A program made the position numbers and the translations under genes. Below are positions 62,673 to 64,000 of a DNA stretch of 64,000 nt, one piece after another. The number at the start of each line of letters is the position of its first letter. Position 1 is the stretch's first letter. The stretch is taken from positions 1,196,305-1,260,304 of the forward strand of contig OZ024788.1 in the NCBI GenBank assembly GCA_964017065.1, given 5' to 3'. The notes below the pieces were generated by a model. The model had not been told where the DNA came from, ran no database searches, and saw only the letters and a program-made list of their open reading frames with translations. This DNA comes from Haliclona indistincta (Eukaryota > Porifera > Demospongiae > Haplosclerida > Chalinidae).

Positions 62673-64000
62673 GAACTGTTGGACAGAGCTGATACAGTCA
62701 GATACAGCTGGTACAGTCAGACAGAGCTGATACAGTCAGACAGAGCTGATACAGTCAGACAGAGCTGGTACAGTCAGACAGAGCTGATACAGTCAGACAG
62801 AGCTGGTACACTCAGACAGAGCTGGTACAGTCAGACAGAGCTGGTACAGTCAGACAGAGCTGATACAGTCAGACAGAGCTGGTACAGTCAGACAGAGCTG
62901 ATACAGTCAGATACAGCTGATACAGTCAGACAGAGCTGGTACAGTCAGACAGAGCTGGTACAGTCAGACAGAGCTGGTACAGTCAGACAGAGCTGATACA
63001 GTCAGATACAGCTGATACAGTCAGACAGAGCTGGTACAGTCAGACAGAGCTGGTACAGTCAGACAGAGCTGGTACAGTCAGACAGAGCTGGTACAGTCAG
63101 ACAGAGCTGGTACACTCAGACAGAGCTGGTACAGTCAGACAGAGCTGGTACAGTCAGACAGAGCTGGTACACTCAGACAGAGCTGGTACAGTCAGACAGA
63201 GCTGGTACAGTCAGACAGAGCTGATACAGTCAGACAGAGCTGGTACAGTCAGACAGAGCTGGTACACTCAGACAGAGCTGGTACAGTCAGATACAGCTGA
63301 TACAGTCAGACAGAGCTGGTACACTCAGACAGAGCTGGTACAGTCAGACAGAGCTGGTACACTCAGACAGAGCTGGTACAGTCAGACAGAGCTGGTACAG
63401 TCAGACAGAGCTGGTACATGCAGTCAGATACAGCTGGTACAGTCAGACAGAGCTGGTACAGTCAGACAGAGCTGGTACAGTCAGATACAGCTGATACAGT
63501 CAGACAGAGCTGGTACACTCAGACAGAGCTGATACAGTCAGACAGAGCTGGTACACTCAGACAGAGCTGGTACACTACAGACAGAGCTGGTACAGTCAGA
63601 CAGAGCTGGTACAGTCAGACAGAGCTGGTACATGCAGTCAGATACAGCTGGTACAGTCAGACAGAGCTGGTACAGTCAGACAGAGCTGGTACAGTCAGAT
63701 ACAGCTGATACAGTCAGACAGAGCTGGTACACTCAGACAGAGCTGGTACAGTCAGATACAGCTGATACAGTCAGACAGAGCTGGTACACTCAGACAGAGC
63801 TGGTACAGTCAGACAGAGCTGGTACACTCAGACAGAGCTGGTACAGTCAGACAGAGCTGGTACACTCAGACAGAGCTGGTACACTCAGACAGAGCTGGTA
63901 CAGTCAGACAGAGCTGGTACACTCAGACAGAGCTGGTACAGTCAGATACAGCTGATACAGTCAGACAGAGCTGGTACACTCAGACAGAGCTGGTACAGTC
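62673..64000. repeat. 19-bp satellite, about 70 copies, running off the window
   Basis: The unit is GGTACAGTCAGACAGAGCT, with variants GATACAG, TACACTC and GATACAGCT. Because 19 is not a multiple of 3, each frame encodes a 19-residue repeat without stops, which produces spurious long reading frames. The order of variants suggests higher-order duplications. Confidence 0.97.

Noticed and set aside
62679..63955. Three long open frames at the right edge
   Set aside because: They are the 19-bp satellite read in different frames. There is no start context and no domain.

Overview
This window looks like nuclear DNA of a sponge, most likely a demosponge such as Amphimedon queenslandica. That assignment is an inference. 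It rests on animal-type genes with short GT-AG introns (TRAF, ankyrin-Roc-COR-Death, AGBL-type cytosolic carboxypeptidase, PNPLA2-like lipase), very dense microsatellites, and many recent local duplications. No prokaryotic features were seen.

Layout. 1-3157: a TRAF-like gene (RING, TRAF zinc fingers, two MATH domains) and a 5'-truncated small coiled-coil gene. These are a second copy of 42175-44813. 3492-7641: the 5' end of a carboxypeptidase (CCP) gene whose leader exons lie in three apparently identical 1208-bp tandem units. 7650-42010: an array of convergent gene pairs repeated three times. Each pair is an ANK-Roc-COR-Death gene ('ROCO', plus strand) facing an AGBL2/3-like CCP gene (minus strand). 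ROCO1 (7923-10935) and ROCO3 (32134-35475) read through intact. ROCO2 (20026-24839) carries indels and two transposons, yet keeps an open Roc-COR part and has a different Death domain. CCP3 (35718-42010) can be assembled from 23 phase-consistent exons. CCP1 lacks its 5' end and has a 10-base deletion. CCP2 has lost the zinc-binding HPGE exon and is frameshifted.

42175-48463: the second TRAF gene, the fuller coiled-coil gene, and a five-exon PNPLA2/3-like lipase with catalytic Ser and Asp visible. 48782-54139: two intronless minus-strand TKL-like kinases with N-terminal arrays of an unfamiliar 'DNAYNR' repeat. 54140-60000: a repeat-rich zone holding an orphan acyl-CoA oxidase fragment, two foldback elements, a LINE remnant, and a decayed copy of the next gene. 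60230-62540: a two-exon 2-oxoglutarate/Fe(II) oxygenase with its own TATA box. 62673-64000: a 19-bp satellite that runs off the window.

How the genes may work together. RING-TRAF-MATH proteins, Death-domain ROCO proteins and TKL kinases are all typical of stress or innate-immune signalling, so the locus may be a fast-evolving signalling cluster (inference). The CCP genes act on tubulin tails and are probably linked to ROCO by duplication history, not by function. The strongest observations are the ROCO/CCP array with its Death-domain exchange and exact ankyrin-repeat steps, the kinase family with DNAYNR repeats, and microsatellites that sit on the splice sites of the CCP genes.
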